64,000 bases of DNA from Lumnitzera littorea (GCA_024138015.1 JAMXBB010000004.1:80883613-80947612); one strand, 5' to 3'; positions 22,417 to 35,325 are shown, counted from the first letter of the stretch. Notes: generated by a model from the sequence alone, not told the origin. Numbers and translations: made by a program.

Positions 22417-24101
22417 CGATCACTTCTAATTAAACCTATCGAGTTTTAAAATTTATAAACATATATTCTATCTTTAACTCAATTCAATAGGCAAGTGTAC
22501 CTATCATTTGTTAGCATAGATGAGTATAAGGTCATCTCTACTGGGAATGGATACAAGCACTAATGCTAATCTAACAACCTAAATTGTCAAGTGATTAAGT
22601 ATTAAACCATCTAATTTATTAACTAAATACACTAATCCACTAATAAATTTCATCTAACGTAATGACAACAAAAACAATTAACAAGACTACACTTATCATG
22701 CTGACTTACTTCACCACATAGCATGATTTCACTCTTAAATTTTATCTTAATGAATGTTATTTGTAGGGAATTACTCATTTGTAAGCATTCTTCTCGGAAT
22801 TACTTACTCTTAATCCTAATTGTGTCTATTAGAATCTCTTTTAGATTAACAGCCAATTAGGATGGCATTAAAATTATGATAATTTATCAAATTCCCTAAG
22901 GATACAACAACTTTCCTAATAATATCTCTACTATATGGAGTAAGTTGCTCTAACGAATTAGATCTACTCAATAGAATCGTCTCTCAATATATTTTATTAA
23001 AATATATCCTAAGTTAGTATCATGCATTACACCGTACTTAGATTTACTAAGTTCAGTTCATTAGAACTAACAAAAATTAAGAAATCGCTAAACTAAGCAT
23101 TTGTTCATGCTAAAGTGATATAGTAAGTCCTAGATTACTACCACATATGATGAAATAACAACACATATCAACAAAACGTAGTAATAACAAGGATTGCAAC
23201 ATAAGATAAATAGAATAATAAAACCCTTTTTTAGATCCATTATAGATGTCTTTACATCGCATAAACAATGAATTCTCGTGATCTCTCTTGAGTAATTTTG
23301 AGAAAAGTACATAGTGCAACACTTGGAAAACATATAGAAAACGTAAGATACAATGGATACAAAAATAGATGAACAGATGCGTTTATGGTTTTCATCGAAG
23401 GTACAAGTCCAAGATATCTAATAGTAAATTCAATCTTCTTCATCCAAAATTTTGCAGGGTATTTATATTCTCCTTATCAAAAGGTTCGAATACACCATTT
23501 TCAGATGCCTCATGGGTTTTAAAACCCGTTAAACATACCGGTTCATGTGAAAAGTTTTAAAGAGGAACAGTTGTGTCCACTCCCATCATGCCTTGATTCG
23601 AGGTGTGATAGTCTCAAAAAAAAAAAAATAAATAAAAATAATCTCCACCTGTCACAGTAGTGATGTGGCATGTAAATGACTTATTGCAAATAATTCATCT
23701 CCTCACGCCTGTGATAGAGGGTGTGATCACCCTCTTGATATATAATTTTGGAGATGGCAAACAGGTGGATAGCAATCTTTCCCTTGGTCACGCTTGTGAT
23801 GGATGATATGACAAGCGCTAGGTACTCAAATATTTTTTAATCATGCTCATGATTGAATACATGTTGATCTTCTTTTAGAATTATTCCTTCAATACGAGCG
23901 TGATTGCTTTGAAGCTCATTGTTCCTATGGAATTTCATCTTTTCTTCACTTTGTCTTCAATAAATATCATCTCCTTACTCTTGAATCATCTAAAATTGAT
24001 ATATTATATAATTAGGTATCAAAAACTTGAGAAATGAACACAATCATGATGAATTTATGCCTAAATATGCTTAAAAAGTATAGAGTAATTTATGCCTATT
24101 A
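22417..24101 (-). repeat. 3' LTR of element G
   Basis: On the plus strand it runs from CGATCACTTCTAATT to TATGCCTATTA; the terminal TG and CA have decayed (CG, TA). It aligns over its whole length with 33658-35320. In one 60-bp stretch compared (from 23521 against 34751) there are 7 differences, all transitions. Several open frames up to 70 codons occur inside but have no protein similarity. Confidence 0.9.
23461..23470 (-). promoter_or_regulatory. TATA box in G's 3' LTR
   Basis: The complement reads GAATATAAAT; the same motif is at 34691-34702 in the 5' LTR. Conserved position in both LTRs supports it. Confidence 0.5.
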
Positions 24102-25435
24102 AACTTCTCCCTACCTAAGCTTTACTTGTCCTGAAACAAATACTTACCAATGAAACCCAGTGACTTTTCTATTTTATATTCATCAAAGCATTCATTCACC
24201 AATTCAAAAATCATAGTGGCTTAACTTTGTGCTTACCACTCAAACTACTACATTGTTTTCTTAGGATACAACAATCAATATTCTAAGAATAATCCAGGTA
24301 AAACAAACTTTACCCTGACTATTTAATGATAGCTTCCAAATTTATAAAGTGAACACAAAGTCAATTAGAACAAAAGAAATCTGGTCATACTTCATTTACT
24401 TCCGTAAGTGTATTAAAACCCTTCAATTACTTCTTTAAGCACAATAATGTAGAAGAAAAGTATTTTACATCCATTTTTCTCCTGCATTTCTACTTCTTTA
24501 ATTTACTCTCTAAGGACAACTTTACTTTACTTCTTCTTCTTCTCTTCTCTTTTCTTCTTCTTTTTTTTTTCTTTAGAAGAATAAAAAGACAAAAATTAGC
24601 AACGAGATCAGACTTTGCTCTTCTAAAGAACCAAAGCTTGCCCTTACTAATTCAGTTGTTAAGCATTTCAATTTACTTTATATTAAAGAGATTCTTAAGA
24701 TGCACCAACAAGTGAATTATTTCATTTGCCCTCTTCTCTTAAGATTAAATTAGCTTTAAAAGTATTTGAAAAGTAGATATAATACTTAGTAAGTTTAAAA
24801 ATGGACCCTTTTAACCTTGAACTAAAGACTCTGATTCACTTCTAACCTTTAAATTCATTCATTAAATGGCAAGTAAGTTTACTTCACTTAGATTTTATCC
24901 TACAAATTTTTTTTTATCAAGTATACTATGTCCATAAGAGTTGAGCAAAGCATAAAATTGATTGCCACTTTGCCAAATTTACAATCTATTAAGTCAAGTC
25001 ACAGTGTGAAAACAAATTGCTTAAATGGGGAACTTTTGATAAACAGGACTAACCCGTCCTCACACTTAGAGAGAGACATTGCCCTCAACGTCTCATGAAT
25101 GTAAGTACATAATAGGCATAGAAATGGAAAAACTAGAAAAATGAAAAGCAATAAACAATGAGAATAGGACTCCCCTAATATATGAAGTTTCATTAATGCA
25201 TTGGACCATAAACCATCATAAAGTACATTCTTTAAATACTATGAAAATGGAACAACAAAAGAAACCTAACCATTAAAACAAAACTAGAACCAACCACAAC
25301 AAACACTTGATATGAGAGTCTCCATCAATATACATTAATGAGTGTAAGCTCTTAAATAGCTAGCAAGTTTAAATGAAAAAAAAAAAGTCAAGATAACACA
25401 AAAAGGAAGAAAACAAAGTTAGTTAACATTGGCTT
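24102..25435 (-). other. 3' untranslated region of element G
   Basis: It lies between the env-like stop and the 3' LTR. It starts at the LTR with the purine tract AGGTAGGGAGAAG on the element strand. A CTT/CTTT-rich tract (24531-24575 plus strand) is simple sequence. No protein-coding similarity. Confidence 0.6.
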
Positions 25436-26807
25436 TTATTTCTTCATTTGAGTTGTCCCTTCCTCCCTTAATGACTCTTCATCACTCTCATTCCATGCCT
25501 CTTGTCCCGTTGCTGCTTGCTGGGCTACTTAGGTATCTTCCATATCATTATTGTCCTCTTCCTCAAACTCTCCCTCCTCATTACTGGATTCTTCTTCTTC
25601 TTTTATCTTACCACCTTCTTCTTAAGTAGCAATGGGGGCACTTACTAGTGGGGGAATAAGAGGCTGACTAAGACCTATATCCTCCTAGGTTAAAGGGTAA
25701 GAAAAATAAGAGGGGATGGTTTCTCCTACAGTTGTGGCAATATTTTTCAAGAATTTTATGATCCCCTTATGAGTTTCCTTTATTTCAACCACCTTTGTTT
25801 CTAAACATTTTAGATTTCCCTATAGAGAAACTCAAGGTGGTTGGTACAAAATCTGGAGCACTAAGATCTTGAACATCCATATTGGGGCCTAAAACTCTTG
25901 CAATGCAATGCCCCATTGACTAAAAGGGGTTTAGGGGAGTGGTTCAAGGTAAGCATAAGAGTCTTTTAACCTGTTACTACTAAGCCATAATCTTAAGTTC
26001 CTCAAAATTTGAGTGATTAAACCCTTTACAAAAATACCCTTACTTAAGTCAAAAGTTTGCTAGCAAATTCCAAACGCAGTTAAAATGTAAACATTTACTA
26101 GATATCCTTTGAGCATATTGCATAAGGGTAACAAATCATGTTCCCCCACTACCTCAAGACTTTCATGCTTGCCATAAATGGTCCTTACCAGCATATAATG
26201 AAAAACGCTAGCACTTGTGGTCTTTAGAGTAGAGGCCTTTGATTTGATTGCCCAAAAACTACTCTCATTTGAGATTTCTCTCTAGAAATCATGAAGAAAA
26301 GTATCTCAAGGTAGACTTACTAGTAAGTCCTCAAACTTATCCTCCTTCAATTCTGCTCTTGTGCATAGACCCATTGTATGAACAAATGTCATCATATCAA
26401 ATGCATTGGTTCTGCCAAAGGCAAAGAACTCAACCTCATTCACCATCTTTGTGTCGATTTACTCATATTTGATCTTAAAGGAGGAAAGGAAGGCGAGACT
26501 TGTCTTCTTGTAAGTCTTTTCTTAAATACCAAACAATTTGAGCCATGGCCCATTTCCCTATAGCCATTGCATGGCTAGCTTCAAACCATACTCTCGCAAT
26601 ACATTCCAATCAATGACATATGCCCTTTTATAATTTTCTTCTCAGCAAACTCCTTGAATCTTGCTTTCTATTCAATAGTCATATTGTTAGGCAGAGAGAC
26701 TACTATGCTAAAGCTTGCTGAATTAGATCATCTTGGAGAAGGAGAAGGAGAGCAATCAACTCTAAGTCTTTTATGTTGAGAAACAGTAGACAATTTCTTA
26801 GGAGCCA
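25436..26807 (-). pseudogene. Athila-type env-like ORF of element G
   Basis: An ATG at 26807 opens MAPKKLSTVSQHKRLRVDCS, then RFKEFAEKK. In other frames come VNEVEFFAFGRTNAFDMMTF, GLCTRAELKEDKFEDLL and FHYMLVRTIYGKHESLEVV (about 26130-26210), and an acid-rich tail KEEEESSNEEGEFEEEDNND ending at a stop at 25436. Length is about 457 codon positions. The order and acidic C-terminus fit the third ORF of Athila elements. At least six stops or shifts interrupt it. Cell-surface or envelope function is not demonstrable here; no clear signal peptide or membrane span survives. Confidence 0.6.
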
Positions 26808-28100
26808 TCTACAATTACAATCATTAGTTCTAGGAAAGTAAAATCATGCATAAATTGATGACAACTAAGACAAAAACAAGGCATTTCTTCTTTTCCCCCA
26901 ATTCAAACCATAAAATCCTCAAGAACTAAGTATGATTTGACATCGCCTATTCTAAGCATGATTGACATAAGACATCCCTTATTGAATTCAACTTGTAACC
27001 TACAAATATGACTAAGTATTATAATCTTCCCTTTTCACCAAATGAGCATAACAACACCCTAATTGCAAAACAACAACATAGACATAACAAATTGCAAATT
27101 CACAAATGAAACCACAACATATACATAACAACATCTGCTAGACATGATAGATAGCTATCAACAAATCGAATGAATCATCAACTTGGGCTTAAATTGCAAA
27201 ATCCTTAGATTAGCATTCATCAATGGAGACTAAGGTTCCCAAGCATGAAATTCGTTCATGTAAATCTAGGCCTAATTTATACATAAACAACACCCCAAAT
27301 ACGATCATAACATAGAAGAGTGAATAATAAACATAACGTGTACAAACCCTAAAATTGCATGAACTAAATCTAACTAAATAACAAAAAATTAAGGGAAAAG
27401 AAGAGAGATCATAACTTCAAATCTTGTGCGAATGGATGAAAGTGTGTGTGTATGTGATGGGAGTGATTTGGAGTAGTGAGAATGAGTTTATAAAGAGTAT
27501 CATCAGGTGGATTTTTAAAGAGGGTGAAAAATGGGGAAAGAGAGAGGGAAATTTCTTTATATACTTGCATGTCAGGAGGCTGATCACACTGATGACTCAA
27601 GGCATGATGGCTCTTATTCTTAAAAAAAAAAAAAAAAAATTCATCCATCTTTGAACACTGGCATGATGAATCCCGTAATCAATAGTGTGCAAAAATTTGT
27701 AAGTGTATCCTTTGGAGCACAGTCATGAACAAGAATGTGAAGGTTCTCAAGGGAGGCATTATGGCCATGATAGATAAGTGAATCACCCTTATTACTTAAT
27801 TACAACTATAATAGACATTGGGCTATCCATCCTCCATCTATATCCTCACACTTAGCGAAATTTTATCCTCTTCTTTTGAATTTCCATGACTTTACTTGAT
27901 CTTTCTTTTCTTTTTGCCTAAAACATCTACAAATATAACTAAAATAAACAAAAAAACAACAACAATAACAAGAAGTAATCTAAACTTACAAACTAAAAGT
28001 GATCAAAATAAAAAAAAAATTGGCCAGTCGAATCAAATGATACATGCTTGTTTAACGTCTCAAGCTTGATGTTCTAAAAAATTTTTAGCTTCGTTCCTCA
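26808..28100 (-). other. Spacer between pol and env-like ORF of G
   Basis: AT-rich with runs of A and short frames (for instance 27409-27654 on both strands) that have no protein similarity. Athila-type elements commonly have such a spacer, possibly involved in splicing of the third ORF. I did not find convincing splice sites. Confidence 0.5.
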
Positions 28101-29440
28101 AAATGAAGAAGTCTTCACTCCTCCCTACCTTCATTTAAATCAACTTCTTTGTAGTATATCTTCAACTATTGCCCATTAATCTTAAATACCCTTATTTCTA
28201 GATGCGTTACTTCCATTGCTCCATAAGGATGAACTTTCTTCACTAAAAATGGACCTGACCATCTAGACTTAAGCTTTACAAGGAATGACTTAAGTCTAGA
28301 GTTATATAGAAGTACCTTCTTTGAACTGCTTGGGGTGTTTTATCTAAGAATCATGTAAATGTTTGGCTCAATCCTTATACACCTGTTATTTTCATAAGCC
28401 ATCTAGCACCATCTATCTAATTCATTGCTTTGGAGATTTTGTTGTCTATTAGTTGCTTCATGATTTAGATTGGCAGTTTTGATAGCCCAATAAGTCTTAT
28501 GCTCAATCTCTATTGGTAAATCGCAAGCTTTACCATAAACCAATCTATAAGGTATAGTACCTTAGGGAGTCTTGTAAGTAGTCCGGTTTGCCTACAAAGC
28601 ATCATCTAACTTTTCAGCCCAATCCTTTCTGTTATGAATTACTGTCTTCTCCAAAATTCTTTTCAAGTCCTTATTAGATACTTCCACTTGGGCACTAGTT
28701 TATTGATGGTAAAGAGTGGCTAACCTATGATTTACCCCATATCTTTTAAGGACTCGCTTAATCTAAGTATTGCAAAAGTAGGTTCCTCTATCATTGGTTA
28801 ATGCTTGAGATGCTCCAAATTTAGAAAATAACCCTCTCAAGAATCTTGCTACTACTCTGGCAACATTTGTTGATAAAGCTTGAGCTCAACCCACTTCGAA
28901 ATGTAGTCTATCATCACCAAAATGTACTTGTTTTCTAAAGAACTAGGGAATAGCCCTATGAAGTATATTCCCCAAACATCAAAGACTTTACATTCCAAAA
29001 TATATTTTTGTGGCATTTCATCCTTCTTGGAGACATTTCCTGTCCTTTGGCATCTATCACAAGCCAACAAGTACTCATGAGCATCCCAAAATATGCTTGG
29101 TTAGTAGAACTTAACCTCCAAAACTTTCTAAGCTGTTCTATTAGAATTGTAATGGCCTCTTGTTGGGTTACTCTGACAATGAAATAAGATTCTAATCCTT
29201 CCTCATATGATATATAATGCTTGATAATCTAGTCAGCATATACTTTGAACAAAAAGGGATCCTTCTAAAAATAATACATCAAATCTAAGAAGAACTTCCT
29301 CTTTTTGTGATAGTCCAATTCTTGTGGTAAAACCTTCCTTACCTAGTAATTTGGTATTTTAGCAAACCATAGAACATCTTGATCCTCAACTGTATGAATA
29401 GCAAACAAACTTTCTTTCAGAAATTTGTAATTGATATCTT
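28101..29440 (-). pseudogene. Integrase of element G
   Basis: Minus strand: CDRCQRTGNVSKKDEMP (zinc-finger end, 28990-29070), DVWGIYFIGLFPSS (28950-28990), VMIDYISKWVE, a broken RGTYFCN segment near 28.78 kb, and VYGKACDLPIEIEHKTYWAI near 28.5 kb. These follow Athila integrases closely. The first catalytic Asp, expected after WGI, is Tyr (complement of 28963-28965). Stops occur throughout. Confidence 0.85.
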
Positions 29441-30095
29441 CTTCATATAATGTCTTCAAATGTGAGTTATCCTACATAGATAAGTGATTGACAGCCAAAT
29501 TTTCAACTCCTTTCTTGTCCCTTATCTCCAAATCAAACTCTTAAAGCAGTAATACCCATTGGATCAACCTTGGTTTTGTATCTGTTTTGGATAAAAGATA
29601 CCTTAAAGTTGAATGATCTATGTAGACAATCACCTTTGAGAGAATGGGGTAGGACCGAAATTTGTCAAATACAGAAACTATCACCAACAATTCCTTCTCA
29701 GTTGTGGTGTAGTTCTCTTAGGTCAAAGTGAGTGTTTTGCTAGCATAATATATAGGCTTAAAGTGTTTGTCTTTCCTTTGCCCTAATACTGCTCCTACTG
29801 CGGAATCACTTGCATCACACATCAATTCAAATGGTAAAGTCCAGTCTGGTACCACCATTATAGGAGCATTGGTTAACTTCTCTTTTAATACACTAAAAGC
29901 CTCTAAGTAACTAACATTAAAATCAAATGATACATCTTTCTCCAGAAGCTTGGTTAGAGGTTTAGCTATCTTAAAGAAATCCTTGATGGACCTCCTATAG
30001 AACTTAGCATGTCCTAAGAAGTTGCACATAACCTTAATAGATGATGGTGCTGGTAGCTTCGAGATCACTTTTACCTTAGCCATGTCAACTTCAAT
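29441..30095 (-). pseudogene. RT-RNase H connection and RNase H of element G
   Basis: A 121-codon open frame (29718-30083) reads YRRSIKDFFKIAKPLTKLLE, then PFELMCDASDSAVGAVLGQ and PIYYASKTL. The catalytic Asp in MCDAS is intact and spacing is normal. This is one of the better preserved pieces of the element. Confidence 0.85.
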
Positions 30096-31115
30096 CCTCT
30101 TGTTTTACACCTTCTCTCATGACATAGTGCCTTGTTGTACTATAAAATGACAATTCTCCCAATTAAGCATTAAACTTATCTCTTCACATTGCTGAAGTAC
30201 CCCCTTCAAGTCAGTAAGACATCCATCAAACGTATCACCAAATATGAAAAAGTCACCCATAAAGACTTCCATCACATCCTTTACCAAATCACCAAAAATA
30301 GTGAATAGGCTATGCTGGAAGGAGGCTAGAGCATTATAAAGCCTGAATGGCATCCTATGGTATGCAAAATTACCATTTGGACAACTAAAGGTAGTTCTCT
30401 CTTGATCTTAAGCTGAAATCAAAATCTAGAAATACCTAGACATCCCATCTAGAAAGTAGTAGTACTCATGACTCGCTAACCTCTCCAACATCTTATTAAT
30501 AAAAGGCAATAGAAAGTGGTCCTTCCTTGTAACTGTGTGCATTAGGATCAATTCATTCTTCCTGTTTGGTACTATAGTGATACTACCCTTCTTTGGTGCC
30601 ACTTAAACTAGACTCACCCATGAGCTATCTAAAATTGAGTAGATAAGTCCTACATCTAATAGTTGCACCACTTCTTTTGTCACTACCTCTTTCATATTCG
30701 AGTTGAGTCTCCTTTATGGTTGTACCATTGATTTGTAACCTTCCTCCATTAATATCTAGTTAGTATAGAAGGACAAGCTAATCCCCTTAATATCATATAT
30801 CTTATTACCCTTTTATGCTCCTTCAACATTGATAGAAGTTTCTCTTTCTAGGATGAATAAGTTATGACAAAATGATGACCAAAAGTCTTGAATTATCAGT
30901 AAAAAATGTATACTTTAAGTAAGAATGAAATTGTTTCAACTCTAACTTAGATGGTTCTTCCATTGAAGGCCTTAAGCAAAAGATGTTGCCCCTATTGATC
31001 TCTTCTACTTTCTTTTGTATAGCTTGGGTTTCCAAATGAGCGACCACCTCATGTATCTTACCTGCTTCATCTAAATGTTCCCTTTTTGTTAAACAAAACT
31101 CTAAGGGATCCTTGC
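30096..31115 (-). pseudogene. Reverse transcriptase of element G
   Basis: The region after protease includes PSKLELKQFHSYLKYTF (30862-31047) of the linker. The palm and thumb read MPFRLYNALASFQHSLFTIF and VFMGDFFIFGDTFDGCL (30117-30353). The usual FMDD box is FMGD: the first metal-binding Asp is Gly (complement of 30255-30257), so polymerisation would fail. Fingers (30.4-30.8 kb) are heavily decayed. Confidence 0.85.
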
Positions 31116-31119
31116 TTAG

Positions 31120-31650
31120 AAGATCTTACGCAAAATTAGAAACAGTGAAATCAAAAGAGTCAATAGCAAGACATTTATCGTTGGTGGTCATGGATTGTCT
31201 GAAAACATCTGGCATTCTAATCACCATCTCACCCCCTCTAACTCTAAGGATAAGTTTACCATCCTGGACATCAATTACTACCCCTATTGTAGCTAAAAAT
31301 GGTTTACCTAGTATGAGTGGAATGTCCACATCCTCATCCATATCAAGAACTACACAATCTACTGGGATGATAAAATCATGAACTTCGCCAGCAAATCCTC
31401 CATTACACCTCTTGGAAACCTCATAGACCTATTAGCCAATTGCAAACTCATCCTTATAGCCCTGGGTTCACTTAGATTCAAACGCTTGAATAAACTATAT
31501 GGCATGAGACTAATACTTACCTCAAGGTCTGCTAAAGCCTTTTCAATAGGTAGATCACCAATTAAGCATAGTATGGTAAAACCATCCGGATCCTTAAGCT
31601 TTGTAGGTAGTTTGTTCAAAATCATAGCAGAATACTCTCCTCCAAGGTAA
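31120..31650 (-). pseudogene. Aspartic protease of element G
   Basis: Minus strand: LPTKLKDPDGFTILCLIG, ALADLEVSISLMPYSLF, RFPRGVMEDLL (31359-31625) and MDEDVDIPLILGKPFLA (31126-31341), which is the complete Athila-type protease order. The catalytic Asp of DLGAS is kept although the following Gly is Glu. The two open frames are offset, so a frameshift separates them. Confidence 0.85.
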
Positions 31651-33515
31651 CTGTAGGTAGCTCTTCTAACTTCCTCTTATTGGATAATAGCTCCTTGAGA
31701 AATTTAGCATACTTGGGCATTTAACCTAATGCCTCCACTAAGGGAAGATTGATGTGCAATTACTTGAAAAACTCTAGAAATTTATTGTATTGTCCATCAT
31801 TTTGTGCCTTCCTCAATCTTGCTAGATAAGGTAATAGCGACTTATACTCATTGATTAGGATAGGAAGCTCTTTTTCTACTAGTTGATCATTTTGCTCAGC
31901 TTGCTTTTCCACTTCAACAACTACATTCTTTTTCTTCTCTTTAGTTCTCTCAAAAGCATGTGACTCTTTTACACTCCTTAAGGTTACATCTTTGACTTCT
32001 TCTTTTAGGTTTGCCTCAGTATTTCCTGGTAAGGTTCTTGGAGTCCTTTCAGAAAGTGTTTTTGCAATCTGTCCAACTTTGTTTTCCAAGTTATGAAGGG
32101 ATGCCCCTTGATTTCTCAAAGTTGTTTCAATAGCTTGGTGATGTGCTTTAGAAGACTTGATAAATAGAACTAACCTTTCTTCACATGATCTTGGTTTAAC
32201 TTGTGGAAGAGGAACTTCTCTTTGAAATTTAAGAGGTTACATGCTCAAACTCTGCCCATTATTATTATTCCATCTAAAATTTGGATGGTTCCTCCAACCT
32301 CGGTTATAAGTATTGTTGAGTGGATCATTACAAGCCTAGATAGGATTTCCCATGTAGTTGACCTCCTCCATTTGATCTATGTCAAATGAACTTGTGAAGT
32401 CAAAATCTACCACTGCCAAAGCTTTGTTCTAACCCATAGTTAGTTCGTCAAGCTTCCTGGCTAACACTTCTACCTTATGAGCTAAGGAAGAAGTAGCCTC
32501 CAACTCATACTTTCCTACTGGCCTTTTCTCTTTTACTCTTGCAAATGACTACTTATAGTGGTTATTGGCCATATCTTCGAATAATTGGATGCATTGCTTA
32601 AGTGACTTGTGATTTAAGCTCTTACCAATAACTACATCGATGAGTTGCTTGGTTATGTAATACAAACTATTATAGATGGTCTAAACCTGGTGCTACTTTA
32701 GGACCCATGATGGGGGCATTTACTAAGTAGATCCTTCCATCTCTCCTATGCCTTATATAACGTCTTCGAATCCAATTGTCCAAACAAGGAGATATTCACT
32801 CTTTGCTTGGTTGTTCTTAATGGTAGGAAATATTTCCTCATGAATAGCTCCACCATCTCTTGCCAAGTATTAATGGAGTTCCTTAGCATAAGGTTCAGCC
32901 ATTGCTTAGCATTACTCCTCAATGAGAATGGAAATAGCCTTAAGCGGATAGCGTTCTTCGATACACCACTTATATTGAAAGTATCATATATTTCCAAAAA
33001 CTATTGGAAATGATTATTGAGGTTTTCTTCACTAAACCATCGAATTGGCTGCACTGTTGAATCATTTGAATAACACTCAGCTTCATCTCAAAGGTATTTA
33101 CTTGAACACAAGGCTAAGCGATGCTAGTAGTAGCCCCATCCAAGTTGGGCCTACAATAATCTAGCATCATCTTAGGAGTTACAAGCGAATTAACTCTTAA
33201 TTCATTCCTTAGGTGCACTTCACTCCCATTCCTTTCAAGAAGTAGATACACATTCAACAGAGGAACTCTTAAGATATCACCTTTAGGATTTAAAAATTGG
33301 TTCCCCAATGGCGACTCAACATTCCTATTTTGGTTATTCATTCTAGATGATTTTGATGTCTCTATTCTAATCCTCAACGGTTTACATACTCTCACTTCCT
33401 TACTATAAGATGCTTGCTTCTCAAAATGTTCATGGACTTTCTTTAAATTACCTCTAAGTGTTTTGTTGGGTTCAGGATTGAAATCAGCAAGTTCAATTGT
33501 GCTGCTTTGGGTCAT
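31651..33515 (-). pseudogene. Gag of element G
   Basis: ATG at 33515 (MTQSSTIELADFNPE). A first frame runs to a stop near 33114. The capsid part reads VSKNAIRLRLFPFSLRSNAK and NTWQEMVELFMRKYF (32746-32997). The C-terminal part reads NLENKVGQIAKTLSERTPRT (31760-32119), with a Lys/Glu-rich stretch before protease. No zinc knuckle is seen, as is usual in Athila gag. Several stops, including around 33.0 kb. Confidence 0.85.
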
Positions 33516-33634
33516 AAATTGCAAAAACTAGTAAATTTAAATCAACTTGAGCACAAAATTTTTTTTTTAATAACAAAACAATAAAAAACACAAGTTAGAT
33601 GCATAGGAATTTTAAATTTCCTAATGATGCCATT

Positions 33635-33651
33635 CCCTAACAACTACGCCA
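33635..33651 (-). other. Primer-binding site of element G
   Basis: The complement reads TGGCGTAGTTGTTAGGG, six bases from the 5' LTR. It is a decayed form of the TGGCGCCGTTGCCGGGG site typical of Athila elements; all visible changes are C-to-T or G-to-A. Confidence 0.75.
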
Positions 33652-33657
33652 AAAACT

Positions 33658-35320
33658 TGATTACCTCTAATTAGAGCTACTAAACTTAAAAATTTGTAAA
33701 CCTATATTTATCTTTAACTTTGTTCAACAAGCAAGTGTACCTATCATTTATTAGCATGGATGAATATAGGGTCATTTCCATTGAGAATGAATACATGCAT
33801 TAGTACTAATTAATCTTCATATTATCTAATAACCCAAATTATCAAATGATTAAGTATTAAAACATCTAATTTACTAACTAAACTACATTAATCCATAAAC
33901 AAATTTCATCTAACGCAATGACTACAAAAATGATTAACAAAACCATGCTTATCATATAGACTTGCTTCACCACATAGCATGATGTCACCCTCAAATTTTG
34001 TCCAAACGATTGTTATTTACAAGGAATTACTAGTTTATAAGCATTCTTCTCATAATTACTTACTCCTAACCTTAATTATGTCTATTAAAATCTCTTTTGA
34101 ATTAACAACCAATTAGGATTGTATTAACATTATAATAATTTATCAAATTCCCTAAGAATGCAGCAAATTTCTTAATAATATCTCTGCTCTCAAGAGTAAG
34201 TTGTTATCATCTCTCAATATATTCTATTGAAATCTATCCTAAGTTAGTGTCATGCACTATATCGTACTTAGATTTATTAAGTTCAATTCACCGAAACTAA
34301 CAAAGATCAGGAAATCGTTAAATTAAGCACTTGTTCATGCTAAAGTGATGTAGTAAGTCTTAGATTACTACTCAGACATGATAAAATAACAACACATATC
34401 AACAAAACATAGAAATAACAAGGAATGCAATATAAGATAAGTAGAAGAATAAAACCCCTTTTTAGATCCACCGTATAAGTCTTTACAATGCATAAACAAT
34501 GAATTCCCATTGTCTCTCTTGAGTAATTCCAAGAAAAGTATATAGTACAACATTTGGAAAATGTACAAAAAACGTAAGATACAATGTGCACAAAAATGGA
34601 TGAGCATATGTGTTTGTGGTTTTCGTTTAAGGTAAAAGTCTAGGATATCTAATAGTAAATTCGATCTTGTTTGTCTGAAATTTTGTAGGTGTATTTATAT
34701 TCTCCTTGTCAAAAGGTTCAAATACACCATTTCAAGATGCCTCATGGGTTTTAAAACCCGTTAAACACACTGGTTCATGTGAAAAATTTTAAAGAGGAGC
34801 AATTGCGTCTACTTCCATCACACCTGTGATTTAAGGTGTGATAGTCTCAAAAAAGAACAATCTCCACCTATCATAACCGTGATGTAGCATGTGAACACCT
34901 TGTCGCAAATAATTCATCTCCTCACGCTCGTAATAGAAGGCATTATCATCCTCTTGATATACAATTACGAGTGTAATGAATAGGTGGATAGCAATCTTTT
35001 CCTTAGTCATGCCTATGATGGATGGCATGACAAGCGCTATGCACTCAAATCTTATTTGATCACATTTGTGATTGAATACATGTTGATCTTCTTTTAGAAT
35101 TATTCCTTCATCATGGGTATGAATGCTTTGAATCTCATTGTTCCTGTGGAATTTCATCTCCTCTTCATTTTATCTTGAATAAATATCATCTCCTTACTCT
35201 TGAATCATCTGAAATTAATATATTACATAATTAGGCGTCAAGAACTTGAGAAATGAACATAATTATGATCAATTTATGCCTAAATATGGCCAAAAAGTGT
35301 AGAGTAATTTATGCCTACCA
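33658..35320 (-). repeat. 5' LTR of element G
   Basis: On the plus strand it runs TGATTACCTC...GCCTACCA, giving TG...CA ends on both strands. It is followed by CTTCT, the right target duplication. A 108-codon open frame on the minus strand (34831-35157) lies wholly inside the LTR; the corresponding region of the other LTR is not open, so I do not call a gene. Confidence 0.9.
34691..34702 (-). promoter_or_regulatory. TATA box in G's 5' LTR
   Basis: The complement is GAATATAAATAC, conserved in both LTRs and at about 620-630 bp from the LTR start, a plausible U3 length. Confidence 0.5.
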
Positions 35321-35325
35321 CTTCT

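Larger units (their letters stand above)
22417..35320 (-). mobile_element. Element G: structurally complete Athila-like Ty3/gypsy retrotransposon
   Basis: The element is 12,904 bp with LTRs of 1685 and 1663 bp, flanked by CTTCT at 22412-22416 and 35321-35325. The primer-binding site lies at 33635-33651 and a purine-rich tract just inside the 3' LTR (complement of 24102-24116). In order on the minus strand: gag, protease, RT, RNase H, integrase, spacer, env-like ORF. Gag starts MTQSSTIELADFNPE, which is Athila-like. All ORFs are interrupted and the RT and integrase active sites are changed, so it is inactive. Confidence 0.9.

Noticed and set aside
25429..25629. Plus-strand Leu/Pro-rich open frame
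   Set aside because: Antisense to the acid-rich C-terminus of the env-like ORF of G; GAA/GAG runs read as Leu/Ser/Phe on the other strand.
27409..27654. Overlapping open frames on both strands in G's spacer
   Set aside because: No similarity, low complexity (poly-Phe/poly-Lys from an A tract), and non-coding context.
31112..31650. Plus-strand open frames of about 90 codons
   Set aside because: They are antisense to the well-supported protease of G.
34831..35157. 108-codon open frame on the minus strand
   Set aside because: It lies wholly in G's 5' LTR and is not open in the 3' LTR copy; no similarity to any protein.
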